A stretch of DNA of 64,000 bases, taken from contig JAEZXR010000121.1 in assembly GCA_023419605.1 (NCBI GenBank), positions 1-64,000 of the forward strand. The letters run 5' to 3'. This DNA is from Bacillota bacterium. Lineage in GTDB: Bacteria > Bacillota > Clostridia > Acetivibrionales > JAEZXR01. How positions within the stretch are numbered: position 1 is the first letter of the stretch; every line of letters starts with the position of its first letter. Position numbers and translations under genes: made by a program. This document shows positions 33,821 through 43,028 of the stretch, piece after piece. Under the pieces are notes generated by a model, which saw only the letters and a list, made by a program, of their open reading frames with translations, searched no databases and was not told the DNA's origin.

Positions 33821-36226
33821 TCAGGGCTTATGGATCATCATTTCCTTGTATTTACCCGGCGTAAGCCGCTCATATTTTTTAAATGCACGTATAAGGGCAC
33901 TGCTGTGGTAATATCCCACTTCTTTGGCAATATCGGCAATACTCCATTCGTTTTGGCGCAAAAGCTCCTTCGCCTTGTCCAACCGCACTTTATTAATATA
34001 ATCCAATAATCCCTGTCCCATATGCTCTTTAAAAAAGCGGGACAGAGGCACCGGGTTCATATTGAAGTTATCTGCGATGGAGGCTATGCAGAGATTGCTG
34101 TCATTATAGTGATCCTCGATATATTGGATGATATTCCCCTTTAAGGAATCATTCTGCGTCCTCTTTTTGGAGTTTTTTATAAATTCGCAAACCTGGCTCA
34201 ATATATCGAGGATTTCCACCTTCATTTCCATGATGGTATTACACTTTAAAAGCCGCTCTACAGGGTCCAGCTTTTCGAAAAAGGAGTGCTGCCAGACAAT
34301 GCTGATTTCATCCATGGTCTTGATCATGGTATTCACAACGCCAAACATGAAACATTTTGCCATCTGGATGGAGAGCACCCTTCTGGAAACATTATGTTCG
34401 AATACATCTTCCAGCAATGCCCTGGCAGTATCAAAATCCCCTTCCTTGATGGTGTTGATCAATTGCTGCTCCAGGTCCATGGGATAATAATAATTTTGCC
34501 CCGACGGCTTAATATCACTGTATTTTATAATATTTCCGCGCCCGGAAATCACTCTATATTCCATTGCCTCCAGTGCCTGCTGATATGCCTTTGGTATCCT
34601 CTCCGGAGATTGCTGGATATCACTAATCGATATCGTCGTATGAATATAAGCTTTTTCTTTTAGAAAACTTTGAGCTTCCTCCGCAATCTTTCGTACTTCC
34701 TCTTCCCCTTGTTCAACCATGTCATTATCCAAATTAATCAGACAAACCATCATATCATCCACATCTGCCATAAAACCTTGATGGTTTCTTCCTGATAACT
34801 CTTCGACCACATTCGAAACAACAAACTGTACAAGCTTTAATTTTTCAGTTTCACCATCCTGGCTTTCAATGGAAAACATTCCTTCGTAATCATCAATAAA
34901 GATCAGAAGCACCATAAAATACTGAGAATTAAAATGAATGTTAAAGGACGAGATCATGTCTTCAAAACATATTTTGTCATCAATTCTACCTTTTAACAGT
35001 CGCATCAAAAAATTTGAGCGTAGTACGGGATTCAGCTTCTCCAACTGATCGAAGATCTCATTCTTCTCATCCTGTATCTGCTTTTTTTCGTTAAGAGTGG
35101 TATATATGATCTCCTTGATCGTCTGATACTCGCTATACCGTTCATTGCCATATACCGGTACCGGCGTTTTATTTGCAAGCCCTTTGAGCAAGTCTCTGAT
35201 GGGAGAATAGTTTCTTCTTGCCAACATAAAAGCGATAATTCCACCAATCAATAAATATAATACCAAAGCCAGTATTGTCAATCTTTGGACGTATTTCACT
35301 TTCTCCCCGAATATGCTTACAGGTATAGCGTATACGAATTTCCACCCCATATATTGGGAAGTTACGTAAGAAACAGCTACCTTCTCACCGTTTAACCTAT
35401 CATTGATAACTCCCTCCGAACCGGTAAGCCTACTGTACTCCAAAGAAACAGCAGCATTATCGGAAGGAGAAGAAGCCAGAATCTCGCCATTTTTATCGAT
35501 AATCACAAATTGTGCCTGCTCAATCCAGTTTGCTTTTTGGATCGAGTTTATAAATTTCAATTCATCCATTACGACTACAATGTTTGCCAATGCCTGGTGG
35601 GAATCATGCAAAGGAAGCGATTGAGAGTACACGATGGTCCTTCCTGCTTCTTTATCGGAGGAAAGACCTTCAAGTGAAAACCAGTCTCTTTCATGTACCT
35701 TTCCAACCATCGCTTGCCAGTCCTCATAGGTCAAATCAGTATTGCCATGAAGTGATTCATATACAATATTGTTATAACTGTACCCTTGCGGTGATAACAC
35801 AATATCGGAGTTTTTGAAATAAACATAAAAATCATCCATAAAATTGTTCGTCATTTCATAGGTCATAAAATCTTTGCAGATTTGTGCCATTTGATACGAC
35901 CCATCCCCTTGCAGTGGCGGTTTTACATTTAAAAATCCTATTACTCTCGGGTTTAAGGCAATTCGTTGACTAAGCGCTTCTATTTCCTGCAGTTTCCCAT
36001 CAATTTCTACCTGCGCCTGCTTTAGCAGTGCAATACTTCCCCGGTTAATTTCATTTTCAACAATTTTCTGTGTTTGTATATAAACAATAGTCCCAATAAC
36101 AACAGAAACACATAAAATTAGCGCATAGGACAATAGCCAGGAAGTGAATAAGCTTCGCCTCTTAAACAGTAATTTTCTCAAATCTACAAGTCTCCCTCCC
36201 AATTGACCTTCTGGAAACAGACTCAT
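33821..36226 (-). CDS. Membrane-bound sensor AraC-family regulator (YesN-like), system 3
   Basis: A regulator of up to 801 residues: membrane helix (SWLLSYALILCVSVVIGTIVY), extracytoplasmic Cache-like region, second helix (LTILALVLYLLIGGIIAFML) and a C-terminal AraC domain (LCIASIADNFNMNPVPLSRFF; IADIAKEVGYYHSSALIRAFK). The ATG at 36226 has no good ribosome site. A TTG at 36181, preceded by GGAGGG about 12 bases away and aligned with the start of the paralogues, may be the real start. It follows the system-3 permease genes and is the best candidate for the protein binding the TTGTTAA triple boxes (inference). Confidence 0.88.
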   Translation of the reverse strand: MSLFPEGQLGGRLVDLRKLLFKRRSLFTSWLLSYALILCVSVVIGTIVYIQTQKIVENEINRGSIALLKQAQVEIDGKLQEIEALSQRIALNPRVIGFLNVKPPLQGDGSYQMAQICKDFMTYEMTNNFMDDFYVYFKNSDIVLSPQGYSYNNIVYESLHGNTDLTYEDWQAMVGKVHERDWFSLEGLSSDKEAGRTIVYSQSLPLHDSHQALANIVVVMDELKFINSIQKANWIEQAQFVIIDKNGEILASSPSDNAAVSLEYSRLTGSEGVINDRLNGEKVAVSYVTSQYMGWKFVYAIPVSIFGEKVKYVQRLTILALVLYLLIGGIIAFMLARRNYSPIRDLLKGLANKTPVPVYGNERYSEYQTIKEIIYTTLNEKKQIQDEKNEIFDQLEKLNPVLRSNFLMRLLKGRIDDKICFEDMISSFNIHFNSQYFMVLLIFIDDYEGMFSIESQDGETEKLKLVQFVVSNVVEELSGRNHQGFMADVDDMMVCLINLDNDMVEQGEEEVRKIAEEAQSFLKEKAYIHTTISISDIQQSPERIPKAYQQALEAMEYRVISGRGNIIKYSDIKPSGQNYYYPMDLEQQLINTIKEGDFDTARALLEDVFEHNVSRRVLSIQMAKCFMFGVVNTMIKTMDEISIVWQHSFFEKLDPVERLLKCNTIMEMKVEILDILSQVCEFIKNSKKRTQNDSLKGNIIQYIEDHYNDSNLCIASIADNFNMNPVPLSRFFKEHMGQGLLDYINKVRLDKAKELLRQNEWSIADIAKEVGYYHSSALIRAFKKYERLTPGKYKEMMIHKP

Positions 36227-36480
36227 CCGAAGGTACCAGAGCTATTATAAGCACATTATTATGTACAATTGCTTATGAACCCTATGCTTTATTCTATTAT
36301 AAACGGTAGTGTCTTGTAAAGAGGTGCATGCTGTGTAATTGGGCCCATTTACCAATTCCATCCCAAGGAGGAGGTTTTATTTGGCCCTGGAGCAGTCAGC
36401 AAAGGGGCTGTTCCCCTCTGCGCTCCCATATTGTGGATTGAATATCTATATCAAAGTTAACCTTGTTTTCTTTACGCACC

Positions 36481-37362
36481 CTAGCCCTTAAGTGCTCCGA
36501 TCATAACTCCCTTTACAAAATACTTTTGCAGGTAGGGATAGGAACATAGGATGGGAAGGGTTGACACTATGATGGTAGCATGCTTGATGGTTTCACTCAT
36601 ATGCTGCTTCTCAAGAATACCGACATCTGTCATCATGCTATCGGTTCTACTGTCTACCAATATCTCACGAAGTATTAACTGCAGGGGATACAACTCCCTT
36701 TTCCTCAAATAGATCATGGCACTAAACCAGGAATTCCAATGCGCTACGCCATAGTAAAGGATCATTACTGCAATAACAGGCAAAGATAAGGGTATAATGA
36801 TTTTAAACAGGATCGTAAAATCATTTGCTCCATCGATCTTCGCGGATTCTTCCAGGCTGGCGGGAATGGAAGAAAAAGAGGTCCTCATAATAATCAGATT
36901 CCAGGTACTGATGGCTCCCGGTATGATGAGTACCCAAACGCTATTGATAAGTCCCAGCTTTTGAATTAATAAGTAGGTGGGTATAAGCCCGCCCCCAAAA
37001 AACATAGTAATAACAACCATCACCGTTAACATGTTCTTCCAGAGAAAACCCTTCCTGGATAAGACATACGCCCCCATGGAGGTCATAACAATATTAACGG
37101 CGGTTCCTACAATAACATAAAATAAAGTATTTCTGTACCCGGACCAAATCATGTCATTCTTTATGACGGCTTCATAAGCAGCCCAGGAAAACCCTGCCGG
37201 TTTTAAAAGTAATCCGGAATGTGCTATCAATTCTTTTGAATCACTTAAGGAAGAAAACACTACATAAAGAAATGGATATAATGTTGCTACCATAAGTGCT
37301 ACCAACAGGATGGCATTCGCTGTATCAAAGATGCGACTGCCTAATGTCTTTTTGTAAACCAT
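36481..37362 (-). CDS. ABC sugar transporter permease, YtcP-type (system 3)
   Basis: A 293-residue inner-membrane permease with about six helices, the EAA-type loop LEESAKIDGANDFTILFKII and C-terminus FVKGVMIGALKG. The ATG follows AGAGGAG with 7 bases. It lies 12 bases after the LplB-type gene. The 254-base gap to the AraC gene contains no clear terminator, so the regulator may be partly co-transcribed. Confidence 0.92.
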   Translation of the reverse strand: MVYKKTLGSRIFDTANAILLVALMVATLYPFLYVVFSSLSDSKELIAHSGLLLKPAGFSWAAYEAVIKNDMIWSGYRNTLFYVIVGTAVNIVMTSMGAYVLSRKGFLWKNMLTVMVVITMFFGGGLIPTYLLIQKLGLINSVWVLIIPGAISTWNLIIMRTSFSSIPASLEESAKIDGANDFTILFKIIIPLSLPVIAVMILYYGVAHWNSWFSAMIYLRKRELYPLQLILREILVDSRTDSMMTDVGILEKQHMSETIKHATIIVSTLPILCSYPYLQKYFVKGVMIGALKG

Positions 37363-37374
37363 GTTTTCACTCCT

Positions 37375-38331
37375 CTACCATAAGCTGGTTTCATTTACTT
37401 TTCGGCTAATCCAGTTCGACATTAAAAGCAATGTCAGGTTCACCGCGGAATTGAACAAACCTACTGCTGCACTAAAGCTATAGTTTGAATCGACCAAACC
37501 TCTTCTATATACGAATGACGAAATCATATCGGCGGTTTCATAAGTTCCCGGGTTGTATAACAAAATAACCTTTTCAAATCCTTCATTCATTAAGCGCCCT
37601 ATATTCAGGATCAGTAAAATTATAATTGTCGGGGCGATTCCTGGTAATGTAACATGTATAAACTGTTTCCACCGGTTAGCCCCATCGATAGTAGCCGCTT
37701 CATACTGCTCTGAATCGATCCCAGCTAGTGCCGCCATGTAAATAATGGATCCCCAGCCTATCTGCTGCCATATTCCGGTACTTACATAAATGAACCGGAA
37801 CCATTCCGGCTGCAGCAGATAATTTGCTCTTTCCCCTCCAAACATTACAACAATATCATTTACCAACCCGGTCTTTGATGTAAAATCTACGATAAGGCCG
37901 CATAGTACTACCATCGACACAAAATGAGGCAGATAAGAAACTGTCTGTATTGTCCTTTTGAAGGTATTATTTTTTATCTCATTTAAAAGAAGAGCTAATA
38001 TAATAGGAGCCGGAAATCCAAAAATCAACTGATATAGATTGATTAACAGCGTATTCCTTATAACCCTCCACGCATAATAGCTGCCGAAAAATTCCTTAAA
38101 ATTCGCCAAACCAATCCACTTACTGCCTAGAATGCCTTTCATAGGGCTATAGCTTTTAAAGGCAATGACAATACCATACATAGGAAGATAGTGGAAAACA
38201 ATATACCAAATAACTACCGGTAGTGCCATAAGAATCAAAAATTTGTTCTTTTTAAAATCTCTCGCAATCGCTGCAAAAATTCCCTTGCTTTTTGCCGGCC
38301 GAAGCACTTTCGCCATGCTTACCTGTGCCAT
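37375..38331 (-). CDS. ABC sugar transporter permease, LplB-type (system 3)
   Basis: A 318-residue inner-membrane permease with the N-terminal LILMALPVVIWYIVFHYLPMYG, EAA loop YEAATIDGANRWKQFIHVTLPG and the C-terminal KVNETSLW shared with its paralogues. The ATG follows AGAGGTG with 8 bases. A GC-rich hairpin (38368-38387) separates it from the lipoprotein gene. Confidence 0.92.
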   Translation of the reverse strand: MAQVSMAKVLRPAKSKGIFAAIARDFKKNKFLILMALPVVIWYIVFHYLPMYGIVIAFKSYSPMKGILGSKWIGLANFKEFFGSYYAWRVIRNTLLINLYQLIFGFPAPIILALLLNEIKNNTFKRTIQTVSYLPHFVSMVVLCGLIVDFTSKTGLVNDIVVMFGGERANYLLQPEWFRFIYVSTGIWQQIGWGSIIYMAALAGIDSEQYEAATIDGANRWKQFIHVTLPGIAPTIIILLILNIGRLMNEGFEKVILLYNPGTYETADMISSFVYRRGLVDSNYSFSAAVGLFNSAVNLTLLLMSNWISRKVNETSLW

Positions 38332-38367
38332 TCCTTATTCACCTCTTAAACCATACTGTAATGAATA

Positions 38368-38387
38368 GGGGAGGATGTCTCCTCCCC
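38368..38387 (-). other. GC-rich hairpin between lipoprotein and permease genes
   Basis: GGGGAGGA and TCCTCCCC enclose a 4-base loop, directly after the binding-protein stop codon on the - strand, with no T-tract. Such hairpins often protect the binding-protein mRNA so that it is made in excess over permeases. Confidence 0.6.
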
Positions 38388-38394
38388 CTGAATA

Positions 38395-40089
38395 CTATTT
38401 CTTATAGAAATCTTCAACCTCGATATTTCTTTGTTTCAAAGCCTGCGGGAATTTCTTTATGAAACGATCGTAGGCTTCCTGCCTTACTTTTAAGACTTCT
38501 TCCATACCCATTTTCTTGAGCTGGGCCCTATACTGTTCAAAGTTATCCAGCGATTGCTGTCCCATAACCCATTTCAAGAACATTTCATCTCTGTACGTAT
38601 CTATCTCCGTCATTAACGGCGCAATCTTTGCGTTCTCTTCCGGAGTCAGATTTTCAAACACCCTCGTATTGGCTTCGGTAGCTTCCTTGGCCCATTTTGT
38701 CCAGGTTTCAATGGCCTGCTTTTGCTGCGGAAGCTGTGACATCTGCTCCCCGCTCCTTCCATCTGTTACAAAGGGCCCGTTTGATTTGGAACGGGTGTAT
38801 TTAAGCAGGATCGATGCCATAGGCGTTCCATTGGGGTTTTTTGTAATGAGGTCGGTGAACTTGGGGTATCCGTTGTCCATCTTGTAGGATTCGCCCTCCA
38901 TACCAAAATTGAACAGCATATGTCCCTCTTTGCCATAGCCATAATCAAGGAGTGCCATTGTTTCTTTAGGATACTTATTTGCAGTAGTAATTACCGTAGC
39001 ATTCAATTCAGAAACGATAGGGTCCTGCTTCATGAACATCGCGGGTTCGCCGGGTTTTAATGAAGGATATTGGATGCCGACGAGATCATATTTCGGATCT
39101 TTGTCCTTCATCAACTGCAGGTAGGTACCCATGTGTCCACTAAGTAATCCATAGGAAGCTCCGGCTTCACCATTAGTCATTTTAGCATCAATATTTTTTC
39201 CGGTAATGGAAGCGAATTCGGCATCAATAAGTCCTTCCTTATACCATTTGGCCATGGTTGCTACATAATCCTTAAATCTAGGATCATAGGCTCCAAATAA
39301 GACCTTTCCATTTTCTGCAAAGAATGTAGGTCCAAGTCCGAAAGCCCCCAAAAATGCATCATTTCTGATACGGTCGGAGGAGGATGATTTTCCGCCACCA
39401 CCCGTAAATGGTGACTTTGCACCTTTTTTCTCCTTAAACGCTTTTAGCGCCTGGTATATTTCATCCATTGTGGTCGGTGCCTTCATATTAAGGTCCTTCA
39501 ACCAGTCATTACGCATATAGAGCCCGTAAAATATACGTCCTGCCGTATTTCCCCTGATGAAGGGGGTATAAAGTATTTTCTCGCTCTCCGTCTCAACATC
39601 AATCAACAGCTCCGGATAGGTGGTATAAAGCTGTGTCAGATTCGGTGCGTACTTCTTTTGCAAATCCTTGATATCGATAATGATCCCATCATCGAAAGCT
39701 TTTAAATATTTCCCCGGATAGTGTTTGATTCCATCTTCAATAATATCTGGAAGGTCTTTTGACGCAATCATCAAATTCAACTGTTCCTTGCTCTGTCCTT
39801 CCGGCGGATGTATGAATTCGATTTTAATTCCCGTCCTTTTCTCCAGTTCCTTGTACATTTCATTTTCGCCAAAATTTTTCATAATCGCTGTTGCGGACGA
39901 CATCGGCACCCAGTACCTCAACGTAATAGGCTTCTGTAAAGGAAACGTGACTTTATCTTCGTTCTGGACAACTGATTTGTCTCCGCCTGCACTATCGGGA
40001 TCAGTTTTTTTACTACAAGCAGCAAATACATTTACCATGAATAAAGTTGAGAGCAAGATGGACATGCCCCTAATCATGTTTTTTTTCAT
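38395..40089 (-). CDS. Solute-binding lipoprotein, LplA/YtcQ-type (system 3)
   Basis: A 564-residue extracellular binding protein with lipobox VFAAC (lipidated Cys about 25), followed by a long SBP family 1 domain. It is more distant from the binding proteins of systems 1 and 2 than they are from each other: it lacks their DPNGNGKADE motif. The ATG follows AGGAGG. The promoter at 40136-40233 has the same three-box architecture as that of the GH8 gene, so the ligand may be a beta-glucan oligosaccharide (inference). Confidence 0.92.
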   Translation of the reverse strand: MKKNMIRGMSILLSTLFMVNVFAACSKKTDPDSAGGDKSVVQNEDKVTFPLQKPITLRYWVPMSSATAIMKNFGENEMYKELEKRTGIKIEFIHPPEGQSKEQLNLMIASKDLPDIIEDGIKHYPGKYLKAFDDGIIIDIKDLQKKYAPNLTQLYTTYPELLIDVETESEKILYTPFIRGNTAGRIFYGLYMRNDWLKDLNMKAPTTMDEIYQALKAFKEKKGAKSPFTGGGGKSSSSDRIRNDAFLGAFGLGPTFFAENGKVLFGAYDPRFKDYVATMAKWYKEGLIDAEFASITGKNIDAKMTNGEAGASYGLLSGHMGTYLQLMKDKDPKYDLVGIQYPSLKPGEPAMFMKQDPIVSELNATVITTANKYPKETMALLDYGYGKEGHMLFNFGMEGESYKMDNGYPKFTDLITKNPNGTPMASILLKYTRSKSNGPFVTDGRSGEQMSQLPQQKQAIETWTKWAKEATEANTRVFENLTPEENAKIAPLMTEIDTYRDEMFLKWVMGQQSLDNFEQYRAQLKKMGMEEVLKVRQEAYDRFIKKFPQALKQRNIEVEDFYKK

Positions 40090-40135
40090 TCTTATACCTC
40101 CTGATAACTTTTAACCGGCGCCAAGCTATGTTTAA

Positions 40136-40233
40136 ATTGTACTTGCTTCCCCTCCCATAGTAAATAATAATTTCTGGTTTTTCATTAACAAAATTTCTTC
40201 TGTTGCTTAACAATTCCCCTTTTTGATTAACAA
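40136..40233 (-). promoter_or_regulatory. Triple-box promoter of the system-3 transporter operon
   Basis: On the - strand three TTGTTAA boxes begin at 40233, 40213 and 40191 (offsets 20 and 22 bp). They are followed after a 20-bp gap by -35 TTTACT (40164-40159), a 17-bp spacer and -10 TACAAT (40141-40136). All spacings equal those at 42864-42961. Transcription would start about 40 bases before the ATG. Confidence 0.75.
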
Positions 40234-40378
40234 TATTTCTACAAAATCGTCGGAATTTCGCCATATAATGATCTCGATAAGGTGGAAATATATAATAACT
40301 TCCACTATCGCATGTCCAGCTTCGATTTCATCTTAATTGTCAATGCGAATGGAAGGGTGCGTTTCATACTCCCCCCCC

Positions 40379-40448
40379 AAAAAACAATACCGCCCAAAGC
40401 AGAGTATGTCTTCCGTCCATAACTGCCTAAGGCGATATTGTTTTTTAA
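40379..40448 (-). terminator. Terminator after the GH8 gene
   Basis: On the - strand AACAATATCGCC pairs with GGCGGTATTGTT around a long loop that carries its own GCAG/CTGC stem. Six Ts follow. It lies about 43 bases after the GH8 stop codon. Confidence 0.7.
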
Positions 40449-40490
40449 AAGTAAATTACATAGCAAAACAGGTATTTCATTCTAATAATT

Positions 40491-42338
40491 TTAGTATACG
40501 ATATGGTTTGCCACCTTCATCTGGTTGTCGGCCCCGGCAGTTCTCACACAGACCTGACCCAGATCATCGGTAGCAGGAGCATCGGACCGGAAGGCATAGT
40601 TGTTGGCAATCTGGATCGCAGACCCCCCCGGCGGTGTTACCCATACACTATAGGTTTTTGCATTCAAGTCCGTAACCATCTTCACATGGTAGGTACTGTT
40701 TGCGCTGTAGGGTACTGTGGTCACTGCACCGTAGGCAGAACCGTTCCTTACGTCAAAGTTGCCGCTGGTGTTGAAACGGATGGTCATGGCAAAACTGGTT
40801 GCAGCAGATACTGTGGTTGATGTATCCGCATAGCCGACCAGACCGTCAATACCGGCTGCCAAGGCAGTCATGTCAAATTCGGCGGTACGTACGCCTGTAT
40901 TGCTGCTGCCGAGATTATGCACACCTGCACTATAGCTCATGGTCGAATTCCATACTGGTCCTGGTGTAGGAGTGGTCGTCGGCGTTGGTGTAGGCGTTGG
41001 CGTCGGTGTTGCCGTAGGAGTCGGTGTCGGAGTGGACGAACCGCTTGAAGTAGGAGTCCACCAGTTTCCTGATACCGTAATCATGCAAAGCATTTTAATG
41101 GAGTTTCCATAGTAAGCATCGCTCGTTATGGAAGTGCTGACGATTTTGCTCCATAAGGAATTCAACCAGGCCTGATTGCTGGAATCGATCATGGCACTCA
41201 CGGCAAAAGGAGCTGTAAAGCACAATTCATTGTCGGTTCCGTAGGCATTCCCGTTGGTACCGCTTTTTACATAATACCCGTTCTTAATGTTGCTGGGGTT
41301 ACTGCCGGTTTTGTTCTTTATCCATGTGTTTAAAGTAGTCAGCTGTGACTTTATGGTCGTATCTCCTGTGAGGATATAGTCGATGGGAAGTCTCCACGGC
41401 GTTCTGCAGGAGTTGTAGTCATAGTCTCCGTCATGGGTACCTTCCAGGAACCCGGAGGCTGCAGGTACATAGTTTCCGCTGGAGTTTTTGGACATAAAGT
41501 CAGGCATCAGCCCTGTGCCGGCGCTTCCGCCGCTGTTATACTGGTAGTTGATGATGGAACAGGTCTTATTAAATAGATTGTTCCATTTCGCCGTATTGGC
41601 CGTATCGATTTGTGCGAAAGTCTTGAGATGGCTCAGCATAAAGTCGGAAGGACGTGTAGCCTTACCGTACTTGGAGTCGCTGTTGGATGCCCAGTCACCC
41701 AGCTTCAAAATCCATTCGGACTGGTTTACAACACTGCTCATGGTAGCCTGCGCACATGCCAGGCCTTCGCTCTTATAGTTGATAGCGCCGCTGCTTCCCC
41801 ACTGCTTATCTGCCAGCAGGAGGGCATAAGCAATATCAAGGTCCCCATCGGTAGCAGAATCCGAGCCTCCATCGGGATTATCGATAATCTTCCCACCGGA
41901 GTTCACCTGCTGCCATGCCATCAGTTTGGAGTTGTTAACGCTGGGATGTGCCTTATAGAACCGGTACAATGCGTCAAAGTCCGCTTTTGCATTGGCATCA
42001 TATCCAGCCATAAGAACAGTAATCAACATGCCGTATCCATGGCCTTCCGAGCAGGAAACCGCGTTTGAAGGCGAGCTGTAGCCTTCCTTGTTGTAGTACA
42101 CGTACTTTTGTGTCGGGTTTGAACCGCTTACCGTGACCAGGTATCTTGCCTTCCATGCATCGTAAAAGGACTTAACCGCGTTGTCCATGTCCTCCTGCGT
42201 CACATTATTGGGTTTAATTACACCGGAATAGTATGCGGTGTGCTGGGGGAAGGGCCTCTGCTCTCCCGCAGCCTGAACACTGATCATGCTCATTAGCATC
42301 ATCAATGCTACCAGTAGGATGGATAGTAGTTTTTTCAT
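40491..42338 (-). CDS. Secreted GH8 endoglucanase-type enzyme with Thr/Pro linker and C-terminal beta domain
   Basis: A 615-residue extracellular enzyme. A signal peptide ends near VQA (residue 23). The GH8 (alpha/alpha)6 catalytic domain (about 30-430) has the proton donor Glu98 in SCSEGHGYGM and the ATDGDLDIAYALLLA signature (Asp164/166). A TPTPTPT-type linker of about 35 residues leads to a C-terminal domain of about 155 residues of unassigned beta-sandwich type. GH8 covers endoglucanases, licheninases, xylanases and chitosanases; the similarity is to clostridial endoglucanases. No dockerin is present, so it is a free enzyme. The ATG at 42338 follows GGGAGG with 7 bases. It is regulated by the triple-box promoter about 520 bases upstream. 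Confidence 0.9.
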   Translation of the reverse strand: MKKLLSILLVALMMLMSMISVQAAGEQRPFPQHTAYYSGVIKPNNVTQEDMDNAVKSFYDAWKARYLVTVSGSNPTQKYVYYNKEGYSSPSNAVSCSEGHGYGMLITVLMAGYDANAKADFDALYRFYKAHPSVNNSKLMAWQQVNSGGKIIDNPDGGSDSATDGDLDIAYALLLADKQWGSSGAINYKSEGLACAQATMSSVVNQSEWILKLGDWASNSDSKYGKATRPSDFMLSHLKTFAQIDTANTAKWNNLFNKTCSIINYQYNSGGSAGTGLMPDFMSKNSSGNYVPAASGFLEGTHDGDYDYNSCRTPWRLPIDYILTGDTTIKSQLTTLNTWIKNKTGSNPSNIKNGYYVKSGTNGNAYGTDNELCFTAPFAVSAMIDSSNQAWLNSLWSKIVSTSITSDAYYGNSIKMLCMITVSGNWWTPTSSGSSTPTPTPTATPTPTPTPTPTTTPTPGPVWNSTMSYSAGVHNLGSSNTGVRTAEFDMTALAAGIDGLVGYADTSTTVSAATSFAMTIRFNTSGNFDVRNGSAYGAVTTVPYSANSTYHVKMVTDLNAKTYSVWVTPPGGSAIQIANNYAFRSDAPATDDLGQVCVRTAGADNQMKVANHIVY

Positions 42339-42863
42339 TAAACAACCTCCCATTATTTATTTATTCAACGGGCTTTTATCGTAAAGCGCCGCTAAATACT
42401 CCTTAGGGTCGGCGAAAATATAACTTCGACTATGAATTCTGCTGCAACCTCCATGGATATCATGAGGGACCGGCAAAAAAGTTGAAGTACCCTCTTCACT
42501 CTTCCTTACTATAACCGGACACAAGTTATATTGATCAGCATTTTAGCCGGGCTTTCCGCTTCCTGCCTCGCTAATTCATGCACAACCTTTACCGTATGAT
42601 AAAACAGATTTTTACTATCACAGCTTATCTGCTTGTACCAAATTAACAGCTTTATAAAGAATGAAATCAAAGCTGTCTTCCAAAGGGTTTCCCATATACG
42701 TATTCCGTAATAATACTGAGGACGTCATCCATTGACAACACTGCTTTAATATGATTTGCAGCTTATATAGCTTCGGATGTTTCGGATATCATTTCCAATG
42801 ATTTCTGGAAGGTCTGTTGACTGTTATAGATAAAATTATGGCCCTGCCTAATTTATAGATTTA
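42339..42863 (-). other. Long leader region of the GH8 gene
   Basis: About 520 bases lie between the predicted transcription start and the GH8 start codon, with no intact gene. A short stretch near 42665-42830 reads like protein on the - strand but has an in-frame TAA and no start. A small hairpin GTCG..GAA/TTCGAC lies at 42408-42430. It may be a regulatory leader or a decayed gene. Confidence 0.35.
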
Positions 42864-42961
42864 AGTATAATGATTTTTTTCCATAGAGTAAATATCCAAT
42901 TTTTGTTAGTAATTTACAAAATCTTACTTGCGGATTAACAATTTCTGTTTTGGATTAACAA
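42864..42961 (-). promoter_or_regulatory. Triple-box promoter of the GH8 gene
   Basis: On the - strand TTGTTAA boxes begin at 42961 and 42941, and a degenerate TTGTAAA at 42919. A 20-bp gap leads to -35 TTTACT (42892-42887), a 17-bp spacer and -10 TATACT (42869-42864). The geometry is identical to 40136-40233. Confidence 0.75.
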
Positions 42962-43028
42962 TCTTAGCTGCCGGAAACATAATCTCCTAAAATATATAAC
43001 AATGGATATCCCAAGTACGCAGCATTTT

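Noticed and set aside
42395..42412. TCCTTAGGGTCG shared with 54888-54900
   Set aside because: A single 12-base match is expected many times by chance in 64 kb, and the flanks do not align convincingly.
42665..42830. Possible decayed protein-coding stretch on the - strand
   Set aside because: It reads plausibly as protein but has an in-frame TAA, no start codon and no family I can name, so it is not reported as a pseudogene.
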